Below are positions 1-7,273 of a stretch of 17,353 nt of DNA, one piece after another. The stretch lies in the NCBI GenBank assembly GCA_031288955.1, contig JAITQJ010000192.1, forward strand, positions 1 through 17,353, written 5' to 3'. Both the position numbers and the translations under genes were made by a program. The stretch is from Planctomycetaceae bacterium (lineage in GTDB: Bacteria > Planctomycetota > Planctomycetia > Pirellulales > Thermoguttaceae). Each line of letters starts with the position of its first letter. Within the stretch, counting starts at the first letter, position 1. The notes beneath the pieces are model-generated. The model did not search any database. It was not told where the DNA came from and saw only the letters and a list, made by a program, of their open reading frames with translations.

Positions 1-899
1 TTCATCTCGTTTTCGTCAACGTTGCCGATTTTTTGCAGCCAACTAAATACCGGCGGTATCTGCCAGGTACGTTCAATTTTCAATGCCGTTTCGGACGGTA
101 ATATCCGGCTGACGTTTTCCTCCAAACCGCCGCCGGTGATGTGTGCAATGCCGGTTATGCCTGTGTTCGCTCCAAAACGTTCCAGCAATTCCCGAACACA
201 TTTGACGTAAATCCGTGTCGGTGTTAAAAGAACATCGGCAACCGTACCGCCGATTTCAGGAACGTTATCATCAATTTTCAAACCGGCAATATCGAAAACG
301 ATTTTCCGCACAAGACTGTATCCGTTGCTGTGCAGTCCTGAAGATTCAATGCCGATGCACACGTCGCCGCTTTGAATCGCTTTGCCGTCGATAATGCGGC
401 TGCGTTCTGCAACGCCGACGCAAAAACCGGCTAAATCGTATTCGCCGCTTTGATACAGACCGGACATAATCGCCGTTTCGCCGCCGATTAAAGCGCAGCC
501 GCTCTGCACGCAGCCGTCGGCAATACCGCTGACGAGTTGTTCGAGCAGTACAGGGTCGTCTTCGGGCATTGCCGCATAGTCGAGGAAAAACAGCGGTTCG
601 GCACCGCAGCAAACGGCATCATTGACAGACATTGCGACCAAATCAATGCCGATGGTTGTGTGCCGGTTCGCAAGACAGGCGATTTTTAGTTTTGTTCCAA
701 CACCGTCGGTACAACTGACTAATACGGGGTCGGCATAACCGGCGGTTTTGCTGTTGAGTTGAAACAGTCCGGCAAAGCCGCCGTCGAGACGTAAAACTCT
801 GTCGGAAAAAGTCCGTTGTACAAGTTTTGGGAGTCGGGACATTGATTCGGCATAAACATCAAGGTCAACGCCGGAATCTTTATATGTAACTGTCTGCAT
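1..899 (-). CDS. purM: Phosphoribosylformylglycinamidine cyclo-ligase (AIR synthetase), 3' end missing
   Basis: Catalyses the ATP-dependent ring closure of FGAM to aminoimidazole ribonucleotide, step five of purine synthesis, in the cytoplasm. I translated the leftward frame from the ATG at 899-897; it stays open to the window edge, giving 299 residues of a family of about 345. Recognisable blocks in order are SCTDGVGTKLK (62-72), GIDLVAMSVNDAVCCGAEPLFFLDY (from 84), the glycine-rich IGGETAIMSG (138-147), GIESSGLHSNGYSLVR (183-198) and ITGGGLEEN (254-262), all hallmarks of PurM. No Shine-Dalgarno sequence precedes the ATG, but a promoter-like TTGACA/GAAAAT pair lies so close that the message would have a very short leader. 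It is divergent from the FHA gene. Identification is firm; the C-terminal 45 or so residues lie outside the window. Confidence 0.95.
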   Translation of the reverse strand, partial: MQTVTYKDSGVDLDVYAESMSRLPKLVQRTFSDRVLRLDGGFAGLFQLNSKTAGYADPVLVSCTDGVGTKLKIACLANRHTTIGIDLVAMSVNDAVCCGAEPLFFLDYAAMPEDDPVLLEQLVSGIADGCVQSGCALIGGETAIMSGLYQSGEYDLAGFCVGVAERSRIIDGKAIQSGDVCIGIESSGLHSNGYSLVRKIVFDIAGLKIDDNVPEIGGTVADVLLTPTRIYVKCVRELLERFGANTGITGIAHITGGGLEENVSRILPSETALKIERTWQIPPVFSWLQKIGNVDENEM

Positions 900-905
900 A
901 GTGCC

Positions 906-934
906 ATTTTCGGTTCTACGGCGAAGTTTGTCAA
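906..934 (-). promoter_or_regulatory. Candidate sigma-70-type promoter of purM
   Basis: On the minus strand TTGACA (934-929) is followed after exactly 17 bp by GAAAAT (911-906), only six bases before the purM ATG, so the transcript would be nearly leaderless. The -35 is a consensus match, the -10 is weaker. Position and spacing support it; not proven. Confidence 0.4.
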
Positions 935-949
935 CACATTCAGGCGGAT

Positions 950-1013
950 GCACTTCGGAGCCGCAATCGTAGGATTGCGATTAGCGGTTCACGAATGACT
1001 CCAAGGATTATTG
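950..1013. repeat. Dispersed repeat, short copy without terminator module
   Basis: Shares GCACTTCGGAGCCGCAATCG at one end and TAGCGGTTCACGAATGACTC then GGATTATTGC at the other with the longer copies at 3904-4016 and 4621-4737. The middle module, containing the intrinsic terminator hairpin, is absent. It contains a hairpin CGCAATC-GTAG-GATTGCG. Unlike the other two copies it sits upstream of a gene start (purM) rather than downstream of a gene end. Confidence 0.8.
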
Positions 1014-1160
1014 CTTTTCTGGTTTGTATTTTACGCAAAAAACGCCTCCCGTCGTGTTCTGACACGCAGATTTTTGTCCCCTCCGCCGAAAAATTTTGCC
1101 TTTTTTACGCTTAAAATGGCGGGCTTACAGAAAATTGTAGCGGTATTTTGGTGCGGGGAC

Positions 1161-1187
1161 TTGACAGGCGAAAAAAGAAAATAGAAT
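1161..1187 (+). promoter_or_regulatory. Weak promoter candidate for FHA gene
   Basis: TTGACA (1161-1166) and TAGAAT (1182-1187) are separated by only 15 bp. The same two hexamers at the optimal 17 bp occur before mnmG and the DUF1559 gene, which makes this pair worth noting, but the short spacer and the 127-bp distance to the gene lower confidence. Confidence 0.3.
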
Positions 1188-1314
1188 TTCCCGCACAGTC
1201 CTTTGTTTCAACGTTCAATCCGCTCCGCGAAAATTGTCTGTGCGATACCCAACAGAGAGTTAACGGAACATATCTGCCATAGTCACCTAACAAATCTATC
1301 ATTCCCCCCTACCG

Positions 1315-2376
1315 ATGAGCATCAAGTTAGTTGTTGATAACGAAAAAAATAAGGGACATATCATCGCGATTACCCGAACGCCGTTTATGATTGGACGCGG
1401 TGAAGATTGTGAACTCAAATCCAAAAGCAAACAAGTGAGCCGCCGTCATTGTCAGATTCGTTCAGATAACGATGTGTGGACAGTTTCTGATAACGGCAGC
1501 CAAAACGGCGTTTTCATTAACAACATACGTATTCAGGGCAGTCAACTGCTTAAAAACGGAGACCGCCTCACCGTTGGACCGCATTGCTTTATCGTACAGT
1601 TTAACCGCACACAAGATGTACCGGAAGAATCCCCGTTTGAATTGACATCGTTAAACGATGAGTCGAGCAGTAATTTTCTTGATTCAAGCACAGCACAGGT
1701 TGCGCCGACGATAATTAGTAAACCAAAGGCTGCAACGGATAAGTCCGTACAGTTTGAAGTCAAAGTTGACGGACACGTAATTGTTGTTGCACAGAGCAGA
1801 CTTTTTGAATTGGCACTGGCTGGAAAGATTGCCTCCGATGACTTGGTTTCCGTCGGCGGGCGAAAAGTATTCGCTGATGAAATACAAGGTATCGTCTTCG
1901 GAAAGAGTTTGCCGTGGAACACGCATACCGCCGGTGTTGCGTCTCAACAAAATGCGCCGGTAGAGCAGCAAGCCGTTGAACCGTTTAATGCTGACGGACT
2001 GCCGTTTGATATGTCCAATGAACCGTTTGTACGGATTGCCCGGAAGGAAAAAACGTCAAATATCGTTTGGAATTTTATTGACCCTTCGTTTAGCCGAATC
2101 TATCCGCCGAACAATTACGGACTCGTGATTCACGGTTTGAAGACGGTGTATTATATCGTCATACTGCTCTGTGTTTTAGGGATATTTTCTCTCTGCGTGA
2201 ATTCAGGAGTCAGACTGTACAACGACCCGCAATGGCAGGAAAAAATAACCGGCTTCGCTGTGTCGCTCGCTTTTACCACCTTCGGCAGTGCCGTTCTCCT
2301 CGTTACCGTCCGAGGACTTTTTGAAATGCTGATAATGGCACTGCTCGGCAGCAAACCGGAGGACAGGAACGGATAG
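1315..2376 (+). CDS. FHA-domain membrane protein with GYF_2-like and DUF4282-like regions
   Basis: A 353-residue protein. Residues about 1-97 form a forkhead-associated domain that binds phosphothreonine peptides: GRG at 27-29, VSRRHC at 41-46 and GSQNGVFIN at 61-69 are the conserved binding loops. A low-complexity linker follows. Residues about 146-196 (VDGHVIVVAQ...LALAGKIASDDLVSVGG...ADEIQGI) resemble the GYF_2 pattern, though without its usual tryptophan. The C-terminal part (about 254-345, FIDPSFSRIYPP followed by two hydrophobic segments near 278-296 and 312-335) matches the layout of DUF4282 membrane proteins. The likely topology puts the FHA domain in the cytoplasm as a reader of Ser/Thr kinase output, a common signalling theme in Planctomycetes. 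No kinase gene is adjacent. It is tail to tail with gspE, 8 bp apart. The FHA call is firm; the other two are inference. Confidence 0.88.
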   Translation: MSIKLVVDNEKNKGHIIAITRTPFMIGRGEDCELKSKSKQVSRRHCQIRSDNDVWTVSDNGSQNGVFINNIRIQGSQLLKNGDRLTVGPHCFIVQFNRTQDVPEESPFELTSLNDESSSNFLDSSTAQVAPTIISKPKAATDKSVQFEVKVDGHVIVVAQSRLFELALAGKIASDDLVSVGGRKVFADEIQGIVFGKSLPWNTHTAGVASQQNAPVEQQAVEPFNADGLPFDMSNEPFVRIARKEKTSNIVWNFIDPSFSRIYPPNNYGLVIHGLKTVYYIVILLCVLGIFSLCVNSGVRLYNDPQWQEKITGFAVSLAFTTFGSAVLLVTVRGLFEMLIMALLGSKPEDRNG

Positions 2377-2384
2377 AACTATTT

Positions 2385-3620
2385 TTAATCCTTTTTTGTT
2401 ACACGTAAAATTTCCTCAACCGAGGTATCACCGGCGATAACTTTGCGCCAGCCGTCCATTCGTAATGTCGCCATTCCTTCCTCAACGGCAGTTTGTTTAA
2501 TATCCAAGGCTTTTGCCCGCCGTTCGACTAATTCCAGAATTCGGCTTGACGGCGTTAACAATTCGTAAATACCGCTTCTCCCCTGATAGCCGGTTTTTCG
2601 GCACTGCGGACAACCAACGGCACGGAAAATTTGCCCGCCGTTTGCTGCCCCGCGTTTCAAAATGCCTTGCAGTGCGGCATTGTCCGCACCTAACAAAGTG
2701 TCTTTCGGAAAACCCGCCGGTAATTCGTCCGCTTTTGGAGAGTATGCCTGTTTGCACTGCGGACACAGATTGCGGACAAGCCGCTGCGCTAAAACGGCAT
2801 CAACACAATGCGACACAAAAAACGGTTCGACTCCCTGCGATAACAGCCGGGCGTAGGCACCGGCAGCATCGTTGGTGTGCATCGTACTAAAAACCAGATG
2901 CCCTGTGCCTGCCGCCTGTATTGTTACTTCCGCCGTTTCTAAATCGCGGATTTCCCCGACAAAGACGACATCAGGGTCGTGCCGCAAAAACCGCCGCAGC
3001 AGCGTTGGAAAAGTCAGGTTAATTTTTTCATTGATTTGGATTTGTGAAGCCCCCGGCAGACGGTATTCAACCGGGTCTTCGGCAGTGAGTATTTTCACAC
3101 CGGGTTTGTTAATCGCCGCCAAAGCACTGTAAAGTGTCGTTGTCTTTCCGCTGCCGGTCGGACCGGTAATCAAAATTAAACCGTGCGGCAGGCGAATAAT
3201 TTCGGAAAACTTTTCATTGACTTCCGGCGACATACCGAGTTTCCGCATCGAAAAGGACGCTGTGCCTTTGTTGAGAATCCGCATCACGATGCCTTCGCCG
3301 TAAAGCGTTGGAATTGACGACATACGGACATCGACATCTGTTTCGCCGATTTTCATAGCGAAGCGTCCGTCTTGCGGCAGGCGGCGTTCGGCAATATCAA
3401 GTTCCGCCAGCAATTTGAAACGGTTGATAATCTGTTGATGTACTTGCCGAATTTCAGAAGACAGCGGTTGAGGCTGCAAAACACCATCAATGCGAAAACG
3501 CAATGAAATTCCCTGTTCATCGATTTCGATATGAATATCGCTTGAACGGGCTTCTATGGCATCGACAATAATGCGATTAACAAGCCGAACAACATCGGAT
3601 TCTTTAGATTCTTGGGACAT
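2385..3620 (-). CDS. GspE/PilB-family secretion or pilus-assembly ATPase, short form
   Basis: A 411-residue hexameric ATPase that would power type II secretion or type IV pilus-like fibre assembly at the inner membrane. Seen in order: an N2-type region with SSDIHIE (26-32), Walker A GPTGSGKT (153-160), Asp box ILTAEDPVEY (177-186), Walker B DPDVVFVGEIRD (215-226), His box AGTGHLVFSTMHTND (237-251) and two CPQC pairs (286-289 and 337-340) that form the tetracysteine zinc site. It lacks the N1 (MshEN) domain of full-length 550-600-residue GspE/PilB, so the usual inner-membrane docking may differ. The ATG at 3620 lies 20-50 bases below a good promoter. No other secretion gene is adjacent, but the DUF1559 pseudopilin at the far end of the window is a plausible substrate class. 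The specific machine cannot be told from sequence. Confidence 0.93.
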   Translation of the reverse strand: MSQESKESDVVRLVNRIIVDAIEARSSDIHIEIDEQGISLRFRIDGVLQPQPLSSEIRQVHQQIINRFKLLAELDIAERRLPQDGRFAMKIGETDVDVRMSSIPTLYGEGIVMRILNKGTASFSMRKLGMSPEVNEKFSEIIRLPHGLILITGPTGSGKTTTLYSALAAINKPGVKILTAEDPVEYRLPGASQIQINEKINLTFPTLLRRFLRHDPDVVFVGEIRDLETAEVTIQAAGTGHLVFSTMHTNDAAGAYARLLSQGVEPFFVSHCVDAVLAQRLVRNLCPQCKQAYSPKADELPAGFPKDTLLGADNAALQGILKRGAANGGQIFRAVGCPQCRKTGYQGRSGIYELLTPSSRILELVERRAKALDIKQTAVEEGMATLRMDGWRKVIAGDTSVEEILRVTKKD

Positions 3621-3658
3621 TAGACCTGTTCGGTAACTAGATATTTATTTCGCAGTTT

Positions 3659-3687
3659 AGTATCGCACAGATGAGATTCATTCTCAA
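3659..3687 (-). promoter_or_regulatory. Promoter of the GspE-family gene
   Basis: Minus strand TTGAGA (3687-3682), 17-bp spacer, GATACT (3664-3659), giving a leader of about 30 nt. The spacer part CTCATCTGTGC is nearly the same as in the promoters at 7875-7903 and 16992-17021, so this is one of a family of three. Confidence 0.65.
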
Positions 3688-3903
3688 GAGGTGTCTTTTT
3701 CGTTTGTTGCGGTATCTTTCACTCATAATTTGAACGTTTTAATCTTCGCGTTGATATTTTCTATGACAATCCTTTCGCTCGCTATTTGCCGGATACAAAG
3801 TATCCGGCTCTCGTGATTTGTACTCTTTTGTACTCTTTTAGCGTAAAAACGTTGCCCCACCGAGAGCCGGCGGCTGTGCCGCCGTACTTACCGCCGTACT
3901 GCC

Positions 3904-4016
3904 GCACTTCGGAGCCGCAATCGTAAATTGTAATAAAAAAGCCTCTTCCCCGCGTCCGGGAAAGAGGACAGTCCACCGTAAAACCGCTAGCGGTTCACGA
4001 ATGACTCCTTCGGGAT
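3904..4016. repeat. Dispersed repeat, full copy B with terminator module
   Basis: Full-length copy of the family also found at 4621-4737; the last 56 bases of the two (3961-4016 and 4681-4736) are identical. Contains the terminator hairpin and a perfect 14-bp palindrome AACCGCTAGCGGTT (3982-3995). Lies downstream of the 136-aa gene. Confidence 0.85.
3934..3967 (-). terminator. Intrinsic terminator after the 136-aa gene
   Basis: Read on the minus strand: stem CCTCTTTCCC, loop GGACGC, stem GGGGAAGAGG (one G-U pair), then CTTTTTTATT. This is a classic rho-independent terminator carried inside the dispersed repeat, oriented to stop the leftward 136-aa gene about 115 bp past its stop codon. Confidence 0.7.
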
Positions 4017-4083
4017 AACGGCACGTTAAGAATTCTGAAACTCATCCAGAAACCGTTTGCGCCGACGGCGCAGTTCGGCTTCA

Positions 4084-4494
4084 TCAGTCCATACCTTCTT
4101 CCCAAGAGCGAATGGCAGTGTTTTCCCAATTCAAACCTATGTTCTCCAACGCTTTGGCAAACTGTTCAGGATAATATACTTTCAAACACGCCCTACGGCA
4201 CGCAGCACTAACCTCTTCGTCATCGCTGTAGGGACCAATGACTGCCAGTATGGCGGCAAGGTTTCTGCGGCTATCCGGCTTTATGTCCACACCATTAGGA
4301 CCACTGCCGCTAATGACACCGTCAAGGTCGCCGTGATGAAAAAAATTTTGCATTTTTTGTTCATCATCCGACAAACTGCTCTTTACCAAGTCTTCAATGT
4401 CGATTTTTTGTCCCGTTGCTTCGATAAGCCGAAGGGTCTCGTCGATAATGGCTGCTAACCTCCGCTGATGGAGTGATTTTTTATTTTCAGGCAT
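4084..4494 (-). CDS. Unknown 136-residue acidic protein, island gene
   Basis: I do not recognise this protein. It is soluble-looking, with no signal peptide or membrane segment, acidic overall and mostly helix-like. The first 50 residues (RRLAAIIDETLRLIEATGQK, then DIEDLVKSSLSDDEQKMQ) could form an amphipathic helical pair. A central GVISGSGPNGVDIKPDSRRN stretch is loop-like. The ATG at 4494 is preceded by AAGGACA and by a leader related to those of the DUF262 and 164-aa genes: CATTGTC, then C/TTTG, then GTAAGGG when read on the plus strand. That is the main reason to link it to them. It is framed by two copies of the dispersed repeat (3904-4016 and 4621-4737), as if it were a separate insertable unit. 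Its role could be accessory to, or regulatory of, the DUF262 protein; nothing in the sequence settles it. Confidence 0.65.
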   Translation of the reverse strand: MPENKKSLHQRRLAAIIDETLRLIEATGQKIDIEDLVKSSLSDDEQKMQNFFHHGDLDGVISGSGPNGVDIKPDSRRNLAAILAVIGPYSDDEEVSAACRRACLKVYYPEQFAKALENIGLNWENTAIRSWEEGMD

Positions 4495-4620
4495 TGTCCT
4501 TGCTCTTGCTGTAAGGGTTAGAGTTATACATACTACGATGGTAAAAAAAGCAAAACAAGTCTATTGATGTCTGTTATGATATAGGATTTCCCGCGGCGGG
4601 GCAAGCGATAGAGGAATGTC

Positions 4621-4737
4621 GCACTTCGGAGCCGCAATCGTAAAATTGCGATAAAAAAAAGCCTGTTCCCCGCGTTCGGGAAAGAGGACAGTCCACCGTA
4701 AAACCGCTAGCGGTTCACGAATGACTCCTTCGGGATT
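4621..4737. repeat. Dispersed repeat, full copy C with terminator module
   Basis: Second full copy of the family; same order of modules as 3904-4016: GCACTTCGGAGCCGCAATCG, A-rich stretch, terminator hairpin, palindrome AACCGCTAGCGGTT (4702-4715), end TTCGGGAT. It lies just past the 3' end of the DUF262 gene. Confidence 0.85.
4653..4687 (-). terminator. Intrinsic terminator after the DUF262 gene
   Basis: Minus-strand stem CCTCTTTCCC, loop GAACGC, stem GGGGAACAGG (one mismatch), followed by C and eight T. It sits 79 bases beyond the DUF262 stop codon in the correct orientation and is part of repeat copy C. Confidence 0.7.
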
Positions 4738-4765
4738 ATTGCTGTACAACCCGCCGCTAATCTTT

Positions 4766-6634
4766 CTACTTGAGCGTAGGCAACTGTTCTGTGAAAAAAT
4801 TCAACAACGTTTTCGCTATCTCGTCTTGCCGACTTTTTACGTTATCCGGTGTCCAATCTTCGCCACGGTATTTCTTACATATGTCTCGTGCCGAGGCACT
4901 TTCCGAATCGCCATACCCTACCCGTAAATCCGCCTTCTTCTTTTTTGCACGGCTCTCCCACTGTTTTTTCTTTGTGCTGAAATAGCCATTGCTAACCTTA
5001 ATGTTTAACTCTTTCTCGAGCATCACTTTATTACCGAGAGTTTCGGTGAGCTCCTCTTCTACCTCTTTTGTCCACCCTTGATAGCCGATTTCCGACTCGG
5101 GATTTTGCGGATAAATGTGTTCAATTTCAAATTCTCCTCCTTTCTCATCTTGTAATACCTTTTCTTGGTCTGGATACTGATAGGCAAGCAGAAGCAGCAA
5201 GCCGCGTTGTACTTTACTAGAACCTAATTTAGCCACTTTTTTACTAGCCAATTTCTCCCGCATCTCCGTTTTTTCTATGCCTTGTATATTTGGAATCCAT
5301 TCCTCTCCGTTTTGAATGACGCAGTAAGCACGGCACATTTCCTGTCTAACTGAATTGAAACTAACCGTCTCGTCCGCCAGCCCTTTGTAAAACAAATAAG
5401 CGGTTAAGCGTTTTAGCAAAACGCTTAACTTTTGTTTGAAATTGTCGGCATCCAGATTGTAGTCTTTCAGGAAGAACACAGAGATAACAGCCCGCCAAGT
5501 ACCATTGGTGTATCCTTTGATAAGAATATGGAAATACTTCCTGATTTCTACGCCCAGTTCAGGAATTTCATTTTCTGAATCATCTTTTCCCGTGTTGACG
5601 CTCTTCCAGAAGTCTGCGAGCAAACGTAGTTTATCCATAATGCTGACGGCATCATCCAGCCTTTTGTAGTCCCCGTGTTCCCCTGCATAGAATTCCAATA
5701 GATTAGTATCATTCTCTTTCCATACCTCTTTTCTTGTCTTGACGTATGTCTCTGCTTGCAAAACGTACATATAGTAGCGGAATAGAGCATTGATACCGGA
5801 AATTGGTCTGTTCCTTTCATCAGATCCCTTAATATTCCCGTCCTCGCAGATTTTGTTCAGAGCTTTCCACTGGTCGATAAATTTGGACCGTTCTTCCAGA
5901 TTACAATTCTTGTAGAGTTGTGCCTTGAATTTGTCGGCATCCTCCAGCGGCAAACCGCGGTCGTTAAGCGTTGTAAAAATACGCAATGCCGTGTCCGAGT
6001 TGTCGCTCCCTATATGCAAAATGACACAGCCTTTGAGTATTGTAATGACAAGCGTGTGCCATTTGTCTGCGATTGGATTATCAGCGGCGTACTCTCTGCA
6101 CTTTTCCTGAAAGAACTGGTAGTTTGCAGCGTAATTTGACTTGTCTTTCTCACCACACTTACCCGTTTGTAGAATCTTGTGAAAGACATCACGGCGTTCG
6201 TCGGTAATCACCTTCGATTCAATATGTATTTTTTCCGTATTTGTGACAAGGCGTGTTACTGGATCTACATCCCAGATACAAGGAGCGATTTGTCCCATCA
6301 ATCCTTTAACCTCATCTGATTCATCCGTCGATTCGAGCATAGCATAAAACGCACGCAAAAGGAGCAATAACGATGTTGTCCGCTGCTGTCCGTCAATGAT
6401 TTCAAGGTTTTTTTCCTTGGGGCGGGAACAAGTAACGAATGAACCGAGAAAGTACTCTTCACCTTCTCGCCGATTTTCGGCAAAACGGACAATGTCGTCC
6501 CAAAGCGTTTCGCAAAGTTCAGTGTTCCACTTGTATTCCCGCTGGTATTCGGGAATAATCAGTCCGCGTCCTTGCATATCGTCGCCGCCGAACATACTTT
6601 TTACGGATTCTTTGTGAACATCAAGTTCTGCCAT
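4766..6634 (-). CDS. DUF262-DUF1524 protein (GmrSD-like, putative nucleic-acid defence)
   Basis: A 622-residue protein with the layout of single-chain GmrSD-like enzymes. The N-terminal DUF262 (ParB/Srx-like, nucleotide-using) region shows IPEYQREYKW (27-36), FLGSFV (62-67) and IDGQQRTTSLLLLL (80-93). The C-terminal DUF1524 region shows EIEHIYPQNP (503-512), an HNH-like His-x-x-Pro motif with His506 as the candidate catalytic residue, followed by LGNKVML. In characterised relatives (GmrSD, BrxU, SspE) these domains couple NTP hydrolysis to cleavage of modified or phage DNA; this is family knowledge, and no modification system is seen nearby. The ATG at 6634 lies within a 128-bp repeat that supplies promoter, leader and first codons. 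A terminator follows the gene. The domain call is firm, the defence role likely, the target unknown. Confidence 0.9.
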   Translation of the reverse strand: MAELDVHKESVKSMFGGDDMQGRGLIIPEYQREYKWNTELCETLWDDIVRFAENRREGEEYFLGSFVTCSRPKEKNLEIIDGQQRTTSLLLLLRAFYAMLESTDESDEVKGLMGQIAPCIWDVDPVTRLVTNTEKIHIESKVITDERRDVFHKILQTGKCGEKDKSNYAANYQFFQEKCREYAADNPIADKWHTLVITILKGCVILHIGSDNSDTALRIFTTLNDRGLPLEDADKFKAQLYKNCNLEERSKFIDQWKALNKICEDGNIKGSDERNRPISGINALFRYYMYVLQAETYVKTRKEVWKENDTNLLEFYAGEHGDYKRLDDAVSIMDKLRLLADFWKSVNTGKDDSENEIPELGVEIRKYFHILIKGYTNGTWRAVISVFFLKDYNLDADNFKQKLSVLLKRLTAYLFYKGLADETVSFNSVRQEMCRAYCVIQNGEEWIPNIQGIEKTEMREKLASKKVAKLGSSKVQRGLLLLLAYQYPDQEKVLQDEKGGEFEIEHIYPQNPESEIGYQGWTKEVEEELTETLGNKVMLEKELNIKVSNGYFSTKKKQWESRAKKKKADLRVGYGDSESASARDICKKYRGEDWTPDNVKSRQDEIAKTLLNFFTEQLPTLK

Positions 6635-6664
6635 TGTCTTTGTTCCTACGTAAGGGGTTAATGC

Positions 6665-6681
6665 AAGTTAAAAAGTAACTT
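6665..6681 (-). promoter_or_regulatory. Start-site palindrome, copy 1
   Basis: AAGTTA-AAAAG-TAACTT lies just after the predicted transcription start of the DUF262 gene. The arms are unchanged in the second copy (7274-7290) while the loop differs, which suggests an operator or a leader hairpin. Confidence 0.45.
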
Positions 6682-6688
6682 TGCGGGC

Positions 6689-6697
6689 ATTATAACA
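6689..6697 (-). promoter_or_regulatory. Extended -10 promoter of the DUF262 gene
   Basis: The minus strand reads TGTTATAAT, a full extended -10. No good -35 is seen 17 bp upstream (ATAGAA), as expected for extended -10 promoters. It predicts a leader of about 48 nt. The identical element recurs at 7298-7306. Confidence 0.65.
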
Positions 6698-6748
6698 TAC
6701 GATTTCCCGCCTTCTATCAACTATTTTGGCGAGGTTTCTCGCTGCTGA

Positions 6749-7243
6749 TTATTCTTGCGCCCAACTTTTTATTGTTTCTTCGCCAAAAACTTCTGTCAAT
6801 GCCGCACGAAATTCCGACCGTAAAATCCAGTCAGTATGTCCGTCTTCATTTCTTTGAACAGAACGAACAAGAACACTAATGTTCATATTTGTCCGCTTAT
6901 CGTCTGCCTTAGGCAACTTCAAGCCGAATTGCTTGTTCAATTCGTCTATGAACTTTCCCGCAAAGTTGCCAAGCGGGAGATTGTACACGGCACGGTCAGG
7001 CAGTCCCGATACGGTCTCGCCCCACGGGTAAAACAATCCATTCTCCTTGAATAGCAGAGCAATGATTTTCTTCGCACTGCCAATGCCATCTTCGCCGAGA
7101 ACAAGCAACACTTTGGCATATTGCCAAAACGCTATGGGTGCTTTGCCGATGTCATCCAGTTTTGTCTCGAATTCCGAAAATTTGTCAAGGTCTTTGCCTT
7201 GCGGAAGGTTTTCAAGTATCAAGGGAAATGCAAGTTTTGCCAT
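6749..7243 (-). CDS. Unknown 164-residue island protein
   Basis: I do not recognise this protein. It is probably cytoplasmic: no signal peptide, no clear membrane segment, mixed helix and strand, with a hydrophobic N-terminal third (FPLILENLP, then IAFWQYAKVLLVLGE). GSAKKIIALLFKENGLFYPWG (55-75) and the C-terminal DWILRSEFRAALTEVFGEE read like the well-packed core of a real domain. The ATG at 7243 and the first codons (MAKL) lie in repeat copy 2, and the gene ends exactly where repeat copy 1 begins, so the gene plus one repeat makes a 609-bp unit. The N-terminus MAKL resembles the MAEL of the DUF262 protein only because both lie in the repeat. Its position directly upstream of the DUF262 gene with the same promoter suggests a partner, adaptor or modulator; this is inference. 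Confidence 0.7.
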   Translation of the reverse strand: MAKLAFPLILENLPQGKDLDKFSEFETKLDDIGKAPIAFWQYAKVLLVLGEDGIGSAKKIIALLFKENGLFYPWGETVSGLPDRAVYNLPLGNFAGKFIDELNKQFGLKLPKADDKRTNMNISVLVRSVQRNEDGHTDWILRSEFRAALTEVFGEETIKSWAQE

Positions 7244-7273
7244 TGTCTTTGTTCCTATGTACGCGGTTGGTGT

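Larger units (their letters stand above)
900..1314. other. Divergent intergenic region purM / FHA gene
   Basis: This 415-bp gap holds the purM promoter candidate, one short copy of the dispersed repeat (950-1013) and a promoter candidate for the FHA gene (1161-1187). A 63-codon leftward frame (1111-1302) has no recognisable content. I see no RNA gene here. Confidence 0.6.
3621..4083. other. Intergenic region with promoter, hairpins and dispersed repeat
   Basis: Holds the gspE promoter and leader element (3621-3687), a perfect 9-bp stem-loop GCCGGATAC-AAA-GTATCCGGC (3788-3808), a 10-bp tandem duplication TTGTACTCTT (3818-3837), a GGCGGC-TGT-GCCGCC hairpin (3869-3883) and repeat copy 3904-4016 with its terminator. 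The 64-codon leftward frame at 3782-3976 runs through these repeats and is not convincing. Confidence 0.6.
6622..6749. repeat. 128-bp direct repeat, copy 1 (leader of DUF262 gene)
   Basis: Matches 7231-7358 at a constant offset of 609 bp without gaps; I count about 12 differences. It runs from codon four of the DUF262 gene through its leader and promoter to the first base of the stop triplet of the 164-aa gene. The far 35 bases are identical in both copies. Confidence 0.88.

Noticed and set aside
3782..3976. 64-codon leftward frame between the GspE-family gene and the 136-aa gene
   Set aside because: It runs through hairpins, a tandem duplication and the dispersed repeat; no start signals or domain.
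3961..4010. GAGGACAGTCC resembling part of RNase P RNA
   Set aside because: The rest of the RNase P core is missing, and the segment occurs twice as part of a short repeat, so the likeness is chance.
4057..4458. 133-codon rightward frame opposite the 136-aa gene
   Set aside because: No start signals and an improbable composition, whereas the opposite frame has a ribosome-binding site and the shared island leader.
3904..4737. CRISPR array
   Set aside because: Only two full repeat copies about 600 bp apart with a gene between them, no regular spacers and no cas genes.
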